In this document: positions 28,461-35,590 of the stretch, in pieces | Layout of the letters: every line of letters begins with the position of its first letter | Position numbering within the stretch: the first letter of the stretch is position 1 | DNA from: CAVUAN01 sp963739435 | Lineage (GTDB): Bacteria; Acidobacteriota; Thermoanaerobaculia; UBA5066; Gp7-AA6 | Length of the DNA stretch: 64,000 nucleotides | Direction of reading: 5' to 3' | NCBI GenBank assembly: GCA_963739435.1 | Contig: CAVUAN010000008.1 | Span: 62,001 to 126,000 of the forward strand | Notes under the pieces: model-generated | Databases searched by the model: none | What the model was told of the DNA's origin: nothing | What the model saw: only the letters and a program-made list of their open reading frames with translations | Position numbers and translations under genes: made by a program

Positions 28461-28504
28461 CTCATGCCTCCAGCATGTTAGGCGGTCTCATAGGGATCGC
28501 CGGC

Positions 28505-28897
28505 TTACCGGCCCGCTTCAACCGGCAACCAACGGGCGGCGGCATCAGCGCTATCGTCTGGCCGTGTATTGAAGGCAATCGCCGCATGCGGGGCAGCCTT
28601 GTGAACAGCGTTGATGACGGCTTCGAATATCGCGAGGCGCCGGGGGGGCAGGCGGACGCCCGCGCCGATTACGACACAATCGTAGTTGGTCGAGGCTAAC
28701 TGACGCTCCACCGTCGGCCCGGCAGTTTCGTCCGGCCGGATGAAGCGCAGGTCGGCCTCCCATCCACGTTCAGCGAACTGCTTCATCGCTACCGCAATAC
28801 CGGCATGAACCTTCTCGGCGGTCATACCCGGGGGCAAAGCAGGGTCGGAAAAATCCACAGTCTCCGGATCGTAGCCGACCAGCAGAATACGCTTCAT
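28505..28897 (-). CDS. Conserved hypothetical protein, flavodoxin/Rossmann-like
   Basis: 130-residue soluble protein. The pattern MKRILLVGYDPETVDFSD, then WEADLRFIRPDETA, YDCVVIGAGVRLPPRRLAIF and AAIAFNTRPDD gives alternating strands and helices like a response-regulator or Rossmann fold, but the phosphorylation Asp and Lys set is not present. No function recognised. The start at 28897 has a GGAGGG ribosome site. It is the last cassette-like gene next to the attC half at 28941. Confidence 0.72.
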   Translation of the reverse strand: MKRILLVGYDPETVDFSDPALPPGMTAEKVHAGIAVAMKQFAERGWEADLRFIRPDETAGPTVERQLASTNYDCVVIGAGVRLPPRRLAIFEAVINAVHKAAPHAAIAFNTRPDDSADAAARWLPVEAGR

Positions 28898-28940
28898 GAG
28901 CCCTCCCTCGTCTTGCGGCTCCTCACTCTAGCTCGGGTCG

Positions 28941-28965
28941 CCTAACGGGTGACGGATGGCTACCT
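28941..28965 (-). repeat. attC half site (R'-L' side only)
   Basis: GCCTAACGGGTGACGGATGG matches the R'/L' end of the array's attC sites with a few changes. No partner GTTAGGC half is present between here and the glyoxalase-family stop at 29018; the partner is at 29421-29449 on the far side of that gene. Confidence 0.5.
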
Positions 28966-29017
28966 TCTCAGCTCATATCGCATTCGCCACCGCCCCCGAG
29001 CCGAACTCCGACCCTGC

Positions 29018-29404
29018 TCACTGGCCTTGAGGCGGCTGCCAGAGCTCGACCTTGTTTCCCTCTGGATCAATGACCCAGGCAAACTTCCCGTACTCGGATT
29101 CGTCGATCTTCTCGAGCACATTGCAGCCTTCTTCCTTCAAGGCCTTGACCAGGGCGTGGAGGTCTTCCACCCGGTAGTTGACCATGAAGGGAGCAGAGCT
29201 CGGAGCAAAGTGATTGCTTTCTTGCGGATCGATCAACCAGGCAGTTGTGCCTGCAACCGGCTTGCCCTCGGCGTCGGTCCAGGCGAAGGCAGCTCCGCCC
29301 CAGACCTGGACATCGATTCCCAGGTGCCGCTTGTACCAGGCCTGCAGTGATGGAGCGTCTTTGGCCTTGAAGAAGATGCCGCCGATGCCAGTGACTCGTT
29401 TCAT
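29018..29404 (-). CDS. VOC-superfamily (glyoxalase/bleomycin-resistance-like) protein
   Basis: 128-residue vicinal-oxygen-chelate fold protein in a cassette. Two beta-alpha-beta-beta-beta modules are seen: MKRVTGIGGIFFKAKDAPSL with WYKRHLGIDV, and NYRVEDLHALVKALKEEGCN with AWVIDPEGNKVELW. The C-terminal metal-ligand Glu in KVELWQP is in place. Substrate unknown; such proteins range from glyoxalases to drug-binding proteins. A GGAGGT ribosome site precedes the ATG, and the ATG overlaps the stop of an attC-derived leader frame (ATGA). Confidence 0.88.
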   Translation of the reverse strand: MKRVTGIGGIFFKAKDAPSLQAWYKRHLGIDVQVWGGAAFAWTDAEGKPVAGTTAWLIDPQESNHFAPSSAPFMVNYRVEDLHALVKALKEEGCNVLEKIDESEYGKFAWVIDPEGNKVELWQPPQGQ

Positions 29405-29469
29405 GTGACCTCCAATACGCGGTGAGGCTGCTGTAGCCGCGGGTTAGGCCGCTCGGGCGAAATCAGCAC
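29401..29469 (-). CDS. attC-derived leader ORF before the VOC gene
   Basis: 22-codon frame from a GTG at 29469 that shares a base with the TAG of the preceding DUF2892-like gene, through the attC half (PNPRLQQ) to a TGA overlapping the VOC ATG (ATGA). It would carry ribosomes from one cassette gene to the next. Coding is inferred from this double overlap only. Confidence 0.4.
   Translation of the reverse strand: MLISPERPNPRLQQPHRVLEVT
29421..29449 (-). repeat. attC half site (R''-L'' side only)
   Basis: CTGTAGCCGCGGGTTAGGC at the right end is the conserved R''/L'' half; the sequence to its left is not an R' half. It stands after the DUF2892-like gene and directly before the VOC gene. Confidence 0.6.
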
Positions 29470-29729
29470 TATTGATTGCTCCTTGCGATCCGCGCGCCAC
29501 TGATAGGACCACCAAGCAGAGCGCTGATGAGGCACAGGTTGAATGCGCCGGCCGTCAGAGGAACGAGTCCGACAGCCATGAAGACAAGTCCTGTTCCCGT
29601 GCCACGCTGAGTGTAGCCCCAGGCAACGAGGCCGATGCCAGCAACCACGCGCGCGAGACGACCGGCCGGGCTATTTATGAACTGAGCGAAGCGGGATCTG
29701 CCGAAGGATTCAGCGAGACTCACGGTCAC
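29469..29729 (-). CDS. DUF2892-like small membrane protein
   Basis: 86-residue cassette protein. It has the layout of DUF2892/YgaP-type membrane anchors: an amphipathic start (FAQFINSPAGRLARVVAGI), then a hydrophobic segment (GLVAWGYTQRG) and a second, longer one (LVFMAVGLVPLTAGAFNLCLISALLG). The start may be the GTG at 29729 or the second GTG at 29723, which has AGGAGG 5 bp before it. The stop TAG overlaps the next leader frame. Confidence 0.72.
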   Translation of the reverse strand: MTVSLAESFGRSRFAQFINSPAGRLARVVAGIGLVAWGYTQRGTGTGLVFMAVGLVPLTAGAFNLCLISALLGGPISGARIARSNQ

Positions 29730-29881
29730 CTCCTGGAGGAGTTTGGGGTCGTACGCGCCGACGATCGAAGGCTCGGCCCAACGATATCAAGCTCAGCGGC
29801 GGGGCAGCGAGTTCGCTGCAGCCGCGGGTTAGGCGACCTTCGATCGCTCGCCGCTACAGCCGACGTCGAGGATCGTGTCAC
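29726..29881 (-). CDS. attC-derived leader ORF before the DUF2892-like gene
   Basis: 51-codon frame starting at a GTG inside the methyltransferase fragment, passing through the whole 59-bp attC in the frame that reads PNPRLQRT, and ending at a TGA that overlaps the GTG at 29729 (GTGA). Evidence is the open frame and the overlap; the start codon is a guess. Confidence 0.35.
   Translation of the reverse strand: MTRSSTSAVAASDRRSPNPRLQRTRCPAAELDIVGPSLRSSARTTPNSSRR
29776..29834 (-). repeat. Complete attC site, 59 bp, diverged
   Basis: GCCCAAC at the left and GTTAGGC at the right, with CTCAGCGGC and GCTGCAGCC arms that pair as in the other sites. It follows the truncated methyltransferase. R' is GTTGGGC, still within the GTTRRRY consensus. 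The methyltransferase frame stops on the TAA inside R''. Confidence 0.85.
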
Positions 29882-30038
29882 ATTCCCCAATCGAGACATG
29901 CCTGAGTCCCCAGTCCGTCACCTGCGAGTGCCGCCTGTTCATGGACCACAGAACGAGCCGGCCAACCCATCCGGTCGGGTACTGACATTGCGTTTGTGAC
30001 TTGTTCGGTCTTACGCCTGGAATCGTGATGATCGGCAT
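29829..30038 (-). pseudogene. Truncated SAM-dependent methyltransferase in a cassette
   Basis: 69-residue N-terminal fragment of a class I methyltransferase. From MPIITIPG it runs through SMNRRHSQVTDWGLRHVSIG, a sequence usual just before the SAM-binding motif I, and ends in ILDVGCSGERSKVA. Normal family members continue for at least 150 more residues; here the frame meets the TAA of the attC R'' just after motif I begins. The start at 30038 has AGGAGG seven bases before it. The fragment could not bind SAM alone, so the cassette appears to have formed with, or suffered, a truncated gene. Confidence 0.75.
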
Positions 30039-30135
30039 GGCCCCCTCCTGCGTCCGGCAGGCTCGCTCGTGTTGGAGCGAGGTACACGCAATGTTGGTTC
30101 TCGCGAGACGCAACGTCGTGACTTGGGCCGCGAGT

Positions 30136-30564
30136 TCACTTGTCCTTTCGGAGATCAACCTTCCGCACCACAGCCTTGGACGGGAGCAAGGTCAGCGTGC
30201 CCGTCAGCATTGCGCCATTCACCGTGAGTCGCCAAAGGGCATGAACCCGAGGAGTATCGAGCTCCGAAGTCCAGCTGCCGCTCTTCGCGTCGTGTGTGAA
30301 CTCGAGAATGCCCATGGAGACACGCTTCCCGTCGACGACCTTGTCGGCTTTCGTTGTCACCGTGCTTGGCTTCCCGGTGGTCGCGATGATCTCGTAGACG
30401 ACCTGCTCGTCGTTGCAGGCTGGCGCCGCCTGCCGATCGACACAGACCGAAGATCCAGACCAGGTGCCAACGATCTCGTCGACGGTGCCACCGCCCTGTC
30501 CCTCGCCCTGAGCGAGGCGTGCCATCAAGAAGAAGGTCGCGACCGGGACCCGCCAACAGCTCAT
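30136..30564 (-). CDS. Secreted protein of unknown function
   Basis: 142-residue cassette product from the ATG at 30564, which has AGGAGG eight bases upstream. The N-terminus (MSCWRVPVATFFLMARLAQG) is a short signal peptide. The mature part has IVGTWSGSSVCVDRQAAPAC and strand-rich repeats (VYEIIATTGKPSTVT, GSWTSELDTPRVHALWRLTV, MLTGTLTLLPSKAVVRKV) like small lipocalin-like or DUF-type secreted barrels. Two Cys at SVCVDRQAAPAC may form a disulfide. Family not recognised. No attC is seen between its stop and the methyltransferase fragment. Confidence 0.7.
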   Translation of the reverse strand: MSCWRVPVATFFLMARLAQGEGQGGGTVDEIVGTWSGSSVCVDRQAAPACNDEQVVYEIIATTGKPSTVTTKADKVVDGKRVSMGILEFTHDAKSGSWTSELDTPRVHALWRLTVNGAMLTGTLTLLPSKAVVRKVDLRKDK

Positions 30565-30610
30565 CGCATCCTCCTCTAGCCTGTGGTCGTCAGTGTAGTT
30601 CTTCACGTCC

Positions 30611-30663
30611 GCCTAACGGGTGGCGCGTCAGCGGCGAGCGAAGAGCCGATGGCGATGAGTCCG
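30611..30663 (-). repeat. attC left part (R'-L' and loop) next to phoD stop
   Basis: GCCTAACGGGTGGCGCGTCA and the loop to GAGTCCG match the first 46-53 bases of the 70-bp attC type. The remaining CTGCAGCC...GTTAGGC end is missing here and appears at 32904-32927, on the other side of the phoD-like gene. The phoD stop codon starts at the next base. Confidence 0.65.
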
Positions 30664-32730
30664 TCAAATCGCCAGTCCAACGTCGCCTTCGAGCACCGAT
30701 GTCTTCAGCTGCGGGCGCTCTCCGCTCTTCCACAGTGCAGCAGTGTGTAATACCCGATACCTGATGGGCCCGCCGTCCGGTCTTTCGCTGCGCGCAATGG
30801 GGCGCGGGATGCAGACAAACTCGGTGCGCATCTCATCGGCCGACAATTGGACCTTCGCATAACCGTGTCCTCCAAGATCTACGAACTCGAGGTGCGGAGC
30901 GAGATCCGGGTTGGACAGCGACCGTGCGCGCTTGAGGTCGAAGCTCTTTGCATATTCAAGGCACGAGCGGACGCCGTGCTTCAGCAGCATGTTGTGCGTC
31001 CAGTCGGGCTTCGCGCCGTCCGGCCGATCGGCGAGGAACAGCGGGCGCAGCGGATCGGTCTTGGACAAATTGTGCTCCAGGGCTTCCATGGTTCCCGGCG
31101 CTCGATAGCGAGGCGCCGACGAAGCTCAAGCCGACGGGATCGAACTTGCCTGGCGGCAGTTCCGAGGTCGCGTAGCCCGCCCAGAAGCTGTGGCGGTCGC
31201 CGGAAACGATCGCGAAGCCGGTGATCTTTGCGTCGCGGACGAGGTCGTAGATCTCGGCGCGCTCTCTGTAGGCCATGCCGTAATCGCCGGTGGGGATCGT
31301 GGCATAGGTGGTCTTTGGCCACGTTTCCTTGGTCAAGCCCGGCGGCAGATTTTGCGGATCGGCGCGCGCAGTCGAGCGCGCCTTCCGAATTGCCCCAGAT
31401 CTTCCACGTCGCGGTTGACTTGCGCAGCTGGTCCTTGAACCAGGCTTTCTGCTCTGCGCCGAGGATCGTCTGCGGCGGTGCGTTGCGCTGCGAATTGGGA
31501 ACATGCGCGCCATTGAAGCTGACTTCCGCCGGCGGATTCCCGCCGTTGAACGCACGGCCGCCGTCGAGAACCTGCATCCACGTCCTCCGGAACCATGTCC
31601 GTGAACTCTCGGCGCCGAAAGCTTCCGGCCGCCGGGTCGCTGAACGGGTCGGCGCTGCGATAGCTGTGCTGATCGGTGATGATGAGGTCGAGGTGTTTGC
31701 CGTAGCGATAAGAGCGGTAGCCGATCAGGCTGTTGATCGCGGCCAGGTTGTTCGGCTCGTCGCCGAGGCCGTTCTCGTCCCACTTTTCGATTGCGACATT
31801 CGTCACCGCGGGCGGATCGAAGCTTTCGAGCGAGGGTCCGCTGACCTTCTTGCAACGCGATGGCAGATATTCCCACCATGCCTGGTTGGCGGCGACCTTG
31901 ATGCTCTGGCCGGGCCGCGCCTTGCCGGCCTTCTGGATGCTCTGCCAACCTTGCCACGAGAATTCGTGGTTGTCCCACATGGCGACGAACGGCCAGCGCG
32001 CGCGCGCGTCCTGGAGGTCGGGATCGGCGAGATAGCCTTTGTAGATGGCCCGGTAGCCATCGACGGTCAGCGGGACGTGGAAGTTGCCGACCTTCCGGCC
32101 GTCTGGGATGCGCGCAACCTCATAGATCGTGCGGTCGTAGCGTGTCTTCACCTCGTCGGGATACTCGACCACCTCGTAGATGAAATCGCCCAGGTGCAGA
32201 ACGAAGCCGAGCTGTTCGGCGGCGGGAGCGCGTTCATCTTCGTAAATCATCCGGCGATAGGCGTTGAGCTTGCCCTCATTGACATCCTGACAGCTCACGA
32301 ATGCGAAGTTCACCGTGCGCGGATCGTTTGGCAACGGCGCAGTGATCGTGCGGCCGACCCGGCTGCCGTTTCCGTCGGCGTCGGTAAACCGATACCAGTA
32401 GGTGCGCGCCGGCTTGAGTCCGCCAATCAGAACGCGCGCGGTCCAGTCCGCGGCGCTCGAGACCGGTGCCTGCGCGTGCGCAATGACTCGGCGGAATGCC
32501 TCATCCTCGGCTACCTCGACGGTCAGGAGCTGGCGTGTGCCCTGGGCAAACGGACGCCTCGTCCACAGGATGACGCTGTGCGGATCGGGATCGCCCGAGG
32601 CGACCCCTTGGGGATAGAGATCACGCCGCTCATGCCAGTGGACACGCGAACCTCGAGCCGGTCCGACCCATGCGAGCGAAGCACCGATTGCTGCTGCAGC
32701 TTTGAGAAAGGATCGGCGGCTAATCTTCAT
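30664..32730 (-). pseudogene. PhoD-family alkaline phosphatase/phospholipase D, frame-broken
   Basis: Exported phosphodiesterase or phosphatase of the PhoD family. The start at 32730 gives a twin-arginine signal (SRRSFLKAAAAIGASLAWVG). Domain blocks: YPQGVASGDPDPHSVILWTR, VNFAFVSCQDVNEG, FVLHLGDFIYEVVEYP, FVAMWDNHEFSWQGW with metal ligands, and IVSGDRHSFWAGYA near the end. Three frame changes (about 31590, 31360 and 31095) split it into four frames. At about 2.1 kb it is far larger than its cassette neighbours, and it lies between two complementary attC pieces, which suggests it was inserted into an attC. The start is 4 bp after the stop of an attC-derived leader frame. Confidence 0.85.
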
Positions 32731-32734
32731 CGTC

Positions 32735-32929
32735 TCACTCCGTCCGGGCTGCAGTTGGCGTCACCTCAGGGTTCGGACGCGAACGCCCGCTGAGACAAGT
32801 ACGTACTCTCTGCCCGTAAGTTGCTGTGGCGTGTAACGCTTCGATCAAATCCGACGATCCGGCAATCTGAACGCCGGAAGTCGTCGCCCCTTCCACTTCG
32901 TTCGTCCGCTGCAGCCGCGGGTTAGGCAT
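32735..32929 (-). CDS. attC-derived leader ORF before phoD
   Basis: 64-codon frame with an ATG placed directly on the attC half (MPNPRLQRTNEVEG...) and a TGA four bases before the phoD ATG. Beyond the attC part there is no family similarity. It may be a coupling leader or a chance frame. Confidence 0.35.
   Translation of the reverse strand: MPNPRLQRTNEVEGATTSGVQIAGSSDLIEALHATATYGQRVRTCLSGRSRPNPEVTPTAARTE
32904..32927 (-). repeat. attC right part (L''-R'') upstream of phoD
   Basis: GTCCGCTGCAGCCGCGGGTT and AGGC are the exact end of the array's attC sites. The first five bases GTCCG also end the left part at 30659-30663, so joining the two parts rebuilds a full 70-bp-type attC. Confidence 0.7.
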
Positions 32930-33256
32930 CCCAAGGACATCTGGGCGGCGGTGACGCTCCAGCTGGTCTATAAGGGCAAGCTGCAGCTCGAGGGGGCGTG
33001 ATCAAGCTGGAGCCGGTCTAGAGAAGGACTGACCCCATTGCCGTTCCTCGCGAAAATGAAGATCGGCGTTACCTCTTCTCGTCCGCCGTCCCCGGGTCGG
33101 TCAGCGGCCTGGCCAGCGGCGCGGCCCTCGTCTCACCCAGCGAACAATGTCGCCTAACGGCCGGCGGCTCAGCGGCGAGGATATGGCAGAGTTGTTAGTT
33201 CGATGACCGCCGAAAACGTTCCGTGACGAAGCCCTTATGGCAAACAGAGTGGAGCA
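32930..33256. other. Gap of over 300 bp with no convincing gene
   Basis: Between the phoD leader and the plus-strand secreted gene. It holds an attC left part at 33152-33180. On the plus strand a short frame reads HPKDIWAAVTLQLVYKGKLQ and stops, like the tail of a lost gene, without recognised family. Nothing else is seen. Confidence 0.5.
33152..33180 (-). repeat. attC left part (R'-L') before the plus-strand gene
   Basis: GCCTAACGGCCGGCGGCTCA then GCGGCGAGG, matching the R'/L' end of the 70-bp attC type with one change. The sequence then departs from attC at 33181. Its other end is found at 33983-34030. Confidence 0.7.
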
Positions 33257-33982
33257 ATGATGAGTCAACTAAAGGCTGTGGGTATTCTCGCATCAAGCGT
33301 CATTGCCGCATTCAGCTGGAGTGCTCCGGCTAACTCGCAGGCGCTCAAAACTGCCTATCCCGAGATGGCACCGGTCGAGCAGTACCGCATCGCAAACCGC
33401 GAAGATGAAATCGCGCTGGCGCGCAGTGCCGCGCCGCCGTCAATCTCCGGAGACGCTGAAGTACTCGTGCTCGGTACCCACGGTTATGAGACGGCCGTGA
33501 AGGGCAAGAATGGCTTCGTCTGCTTCGTCCAGCGCTCTTGGACGGCCGGTTTCGACGCTCCCGAATTCTGGAATCCCAAGATACGCGGACCGAACTGCTT
33601 CAACCCGCCCGCCGTGCGCACCGAGCTGCCACAAGAGCTCAAGCGCACCGAGTGGGTCCTCGCCGGCGCCACGAGACAGCAGATGATCGAGAGAACCAAG
33701 GCCGCATTCGCCAGCCACGATTTCAAAGCCCCGGAGGCCGGCGCCCTTTCCTTCATGCTGTCGAAGAACGGTTACCTTAGCGACGACGGTGCGGGCCCAT
33801 GGCTTCCCCATGTCATGTTTTTCCTCCCGCATGGCCAAGCCGATAATTGGGGTGTGAATAAGGAAGGCTCACCCATCATCGGGCAAGAGGCCAGCGCCAT
33901 AGAATCGACGGTCCTCTTCATTCCAGTGCGTACCTGGTCCGACGGGTCGCCTGCGCCGCCGCCCAAGAAACACGTGATGTGA
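33257..33982 (+). CDS. Secreted protein of unknown function, opposite strand to the array
   Basis: 241-residue protein with a clear signal peptide (MMSQLKAVGILASSVIAAFS, cleavage near ANSQA). The mature part has ISGDAEVLVLGTHGYETAVK and GKNGFVCFVQRSWTAGFDAP, a Cys-containing core (NCFNPPAV), MLSKNGYLSDDGAGPWLPHV and VLFIPVRTWSDGSPAPPP. No family recognised. It is the only array gene on the plus strand. Its TGA at 33980-33982 directly abuts an attC right part, and its 5' side an attC left part, so it seems to have been inserted into an attC. Confidence 0.78.
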   Translation: MMSQLKAVGILASSVIAAFSWSAPANSQALKTAYPEMAPVEQYRIANREDEIALARSAAPPSISGDAEVLVLGTHGYETAVKGKNGFVCFVQRSWTAGFDAPEFWNPKIRGPNCFNPPAVRTELPQELKRTEWVLAGATRQQMIERTKAAFASHDFKAPEAGALSFMLSKNGYLSDDGAGPWLPHVMFFLPHGQADNWGVNKEGSPIIGQEASAIESTVLFIPVRTWSDGSPAPPPKKHVM

Positions 33983-34030
33983 CGAGGGCGTAGCCGAGCG
34001 GACCGAGTCCGCTGCAGCCGCGGGTTAGGC
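33983..34030 (-). repeat. attC right part (loop, L''-R'') after the plus-strand gene
   Basis: From CGAGGGCGTAGCCGAGCGG to GCCGCGGGTTAGGC it matches the last 45-48 bases of the 70-bp attC type with a few changes in the loop. CGAGG is shared with the end of the left part (33176-33180). Confidence 0.75.
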
Positions 34031-34043
34031 CGCCTGGAAATCA

Positions 34044-34283
34044 TCAACGCGTCACACTTCCAAGTTCGACCTGCCGCTTCCACCGGCGAGTCCTGAGAAT
34101 GCCGATCACCAGGCACGTCAGCCCCACCAGGAATAATGCACGGAGTAGATCCAGGAGCGCGTCCACGTTGATGTCGGTCATACCACTCATCAGACCGCCG
34201 AGGTTGCTCCCCACGCCGAACGAAAAGACGACAAACGAGAGTCCGATTGGAACCAGCTTCGACTTGCGTGCGGAATCACTCAT
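34044..34283 (-). CDS. Small two-helix membrane protein (cassette)
   Basis: 79 residues from the ATG at 34283. Basic N-terminus (MSDSARKSKLVPIG), a first helix (LSFVVFSFGVGSNLGGLMSG), a short acidic loop (MTDINVDALL), and a second helix (LLRALFLVGLTCLVIGILRT) followed by a basic tail. No family recognised. The frame coming from the upstream attC half ends with a TAG three bases before this ATG. Confidence 0.68.
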   Translation of the reverse strand: MSDSARKSKLVPIGLSFVVFSFGVGSNLGGLMSGMTDINVDALLDLLRALFLVGLTCLVIGILRTRRWKRQVELGSVTR

Positions 34284-34310
34284 TGCCTACCTGACTACTT
34301 CGGTTGAGTG

Positions 34311-34317
34311 GCCTAAC
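34311..34317 (-). repeat. attC core half site, degenerate surroundings
   Basis: GCCTAAC, read GTTAGGC on the minus strand, stands where R' of the attC after the ParB-like gene should be. A weak partner, GCTAGGG, lies 18 bp further at 34335-34341; the arms are short and poorly matched. Confidence 0.4.
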
Positions 34318-34361
34318 GTCGCTGCAACGGGATGCTAGGGAAGCGACCTGGGCGAATTGGA

Positions 34362-34733
34362 CTAAACAATCTTGCATGGGATGACGGCGTCTTCGTCGTA
34401 AGAGTAAACCGCGCAGAGTCGATGATAGCCGTCGGCGATGATGACCTTGGCTTGTACCGGGTCTCGAACCAGCAGGAGTGGCGACAGTTTCTTCCCGGAT
34501 TCGATCTTTCTCTTGTCCTTTGCGACATGCCCATTGCTGACACCGAGCAGCGACAAGCCGGAAGCCCGGAAAATGTCCTTTGATTTGAACGTCTCGATTC
34601 TTGCCGCCTTCAGCCTTTCAACATACGCATCCGCCTTGCGCTCGTCATAGACTAAGGTGAGATACGACTTGGCAGCCGGATAGTCGTGGTCTTCCGAATC
34701 ATTCAGCCAACCTATCGTTGTTTCCGTCGGCAT
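34362..34733 (-). CDS. ParB/Srx-fold-like protein (cassette)
   Basis: 123-residue soluble protein. The C-terminal part LLLVRDPVQAKVIIADGYHR followed by LCAVYSYDEDAVIPCKIV resembles the ParB N-terminal-like fold, with the DGYHR block in place of the usual DGNHR or GERR. The N-terminal part (LNDSEDHDYPAAKSYLTLVY, then FKSKDIFRASGLSLLG) is common in small cassette and phage proteins of this type. DNA binding or nucleotide hydrolysis is possible but unproved. The leader frame from the preceding attC ends six bases before the ATG. Confidence 0.72.
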   Translation of the reverse strand: MPTETTIGWLNDSEDHDYPAAKSYLTLVYDERKADAYVERLKAARIETFKSKDIFRASGLSLLGVSNGHVAKDKRKIESGKKLSPLLLVRDPVQAKVIIADGYHRLCAVYSYDEDAVIPCKIV

Positions 34734-34781
34734 GATCGATCAGTCGGATCGACGTACTGTAACGATCCGCCCGATTGGGGC

Positions 34782-34839
34782 GCTTAACGGCTGGCGGCTC
34801 AGCGGCGCCGAAGGCGTCCGCTGCAGCCGCGGGTTAGGC
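34782..34839 (-). repeat. Complete attC site, 58 bp
   Basis: Identical to the other 58-bp copies except GCTTAAC at the left (R' reads GTTAAGC). Arms GGCGGCTCAGCGGC and GTCCGCTGCAGCCGC pair with two extra bases on the L'' side. It follows the membrane protein whose own frame runs into the site and stops inside it. Confidence 0.95.
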
Positions 34840-35272
34840 GCGCGCTGGAAGTGTCACGCATTCTCCACATAGCTGCGATGCTGAGCGATGCCAGAGTAGC
34901 GACGAGCCCAATGCTGTTCAGCAGATAGACTGAAAGGATTGCCGGGCCAACAGCTAGGAAACTCGGCAGCGCCCCAGCAATCATCGGCTTGCCTGTGTTC
35001 CCGGTGTCCGTCAAGAGGATCCACACACTCGGAACGAGCCAGATGCCGAGGATCAGCGCGATTGCGGCGAGCCTGGACAGCTGAGGCCACAAGCGTCTAA
35101 CCACGAGCCAGACGGTTAAGGCAACCAAGGGCATGGTTAAGGTCTGGCCAGCCAAGAGTGGAAGGCCGCTCTGGTTGTCGAGAAGCTTCAGGCTCTCGAC
35201 GCTGGCTAACCAGGGCAGTCCGCCACCCGCGATTAGCACAACGGCGAGGATCAGGGCGCGGTTCGGTCGCAC
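34799..35272 (-). CDS. Polytopic membrane protein (cassette) with an attC-encoded tail
   Basis: 157 residues from the GTG at 35272. Four or five hydrophobic segments: ALILAVVLIAGGGLPWLA, LTMPLVALTVWLVV, LAAIALILGIWLVPSVWILL, LPSFLAVGPAILSVYLLNSI and VATLASLSIAAMW. Family not recognised. The last 14 or so residues (ARLTRGCSGRLRRR) are read from the attC itself, the stop being the TGA in L'. The start follows the TAA of a leader frame by four bases. Confidence 0.72.
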   Translation of the reverse strand: MRPNRALILAVVLIAGGGLPWLASVESLKLLDNQSGLPLLAGQTLTMPLVALTVWLVVRRLWPQLSRLAAIALILGIWLVPSVWILLTDTGNTGKPMIAGALPSFLAVGPAILSVYLLNSIGLVATLASLSIAAMWRMRDTSSARLTRGCSGRLRRR

Positions 35273-35276
35273 GACG

Positions 35277-35363
35277 TTAGCTTTCTGCGCTGGCGCCTAA
35301 CGGCTGGCGGCTCAGCGGCGCCGAAGGCGTCCGCTGCAGCCGCGGGTTAGGCGACCTGCTCAT
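35277..35363 (-). CDS. attC-derived leader ORF, ATGA-coupled
   Basis: 28-codon frame. Its ATG at 35363 overlaps the TGA of the DUF2007 gene (ATGA), it reads through the attC as PNPRLQRTPSAPLSRQPLG, and its TAA lies four bases before the GTG of the next gene. Coupled at both ends. Confidence 0.45.
   Translation of the reverse strand: MSRSPNPRLQRTPSAPLSRQPLGASAES
35295..35352 (-). repeat. Complete attC site, 58 bp
   Basis: GCCTAAC...GTTAGGC with the standard arms and the GCCGAAGGC loop. Identical over all 58 bases to the copies at 35599 and 36602. Stop-free in the PNPRLQRT frame. Confidence 0.97.
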
Positions 35364-35590
35364 TTGTGGCGACCCTTGAGAAGCAGCTGTGCACGCCTGG
35401 CTGAGGGCGCAGGAACAAGGACCCGGACGCCTTGCGTGAGCTGGAGGGCGGGTCGCATGCCTCCGCAATCATCGGCTGAGACTGAGACAGGAATGCCGGC
35501 AGCCTTGAGCCTCGTGCCTGCGAGCTCAGCGTCAAAGATGTTCGCGAACACGGCGACCACGACAAACTCGTCCTGCGATGTGGCTTTCAC
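35360..35590 (-). CDS. DUF2007-like protein (cassette)
   Basis: 76-residue protein of the DUF2007 type (putative signal-transducing, ferredoxin-like fold). The pattern is VVVAVFANIFDAELAGTRLK, a two-stranded core with an AG-rich helix, then AAGIPVSVSADDCGG and VRVLVPAPSARRAQLLL, matching the family's strand-helix-strand plan. The GTG at 35590 lies nine bases after the attC R' and has no ribosome site of its own; it overlaps the TGA of a leader frame (GTGA), so coupled translation is likely. Confidence 0.8.
   Translation of the reverse strand: MKATSQDEFVVVAVFANIFDAELAGTRLKAAGIPVSVSADDCGGMRPALQLTQGVRVLVPAPSARRAQLLLKGRHK

Noticed and set aside
28464..28483. GTTAGGC at 28477 as another attC
   Set aside because: Its neighbouring GCCT is only 13 bases away, with no arms; R' at the normal distance would fall inside the small membrane gene.
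29829..30158. Longer methyltransferase start at 30158
   Set aside because: The upstream 40 codons have no family similarity, while the ATG at 30038 has a strong AGGAGG and family sequence from its first residue.
30664..32927. phoD insert as an IS element
   Set aside because: No transposase and no terminal inverted repeats were seen; only the 5-bp repeat supports insertion, so it is reported as a split attC instead.
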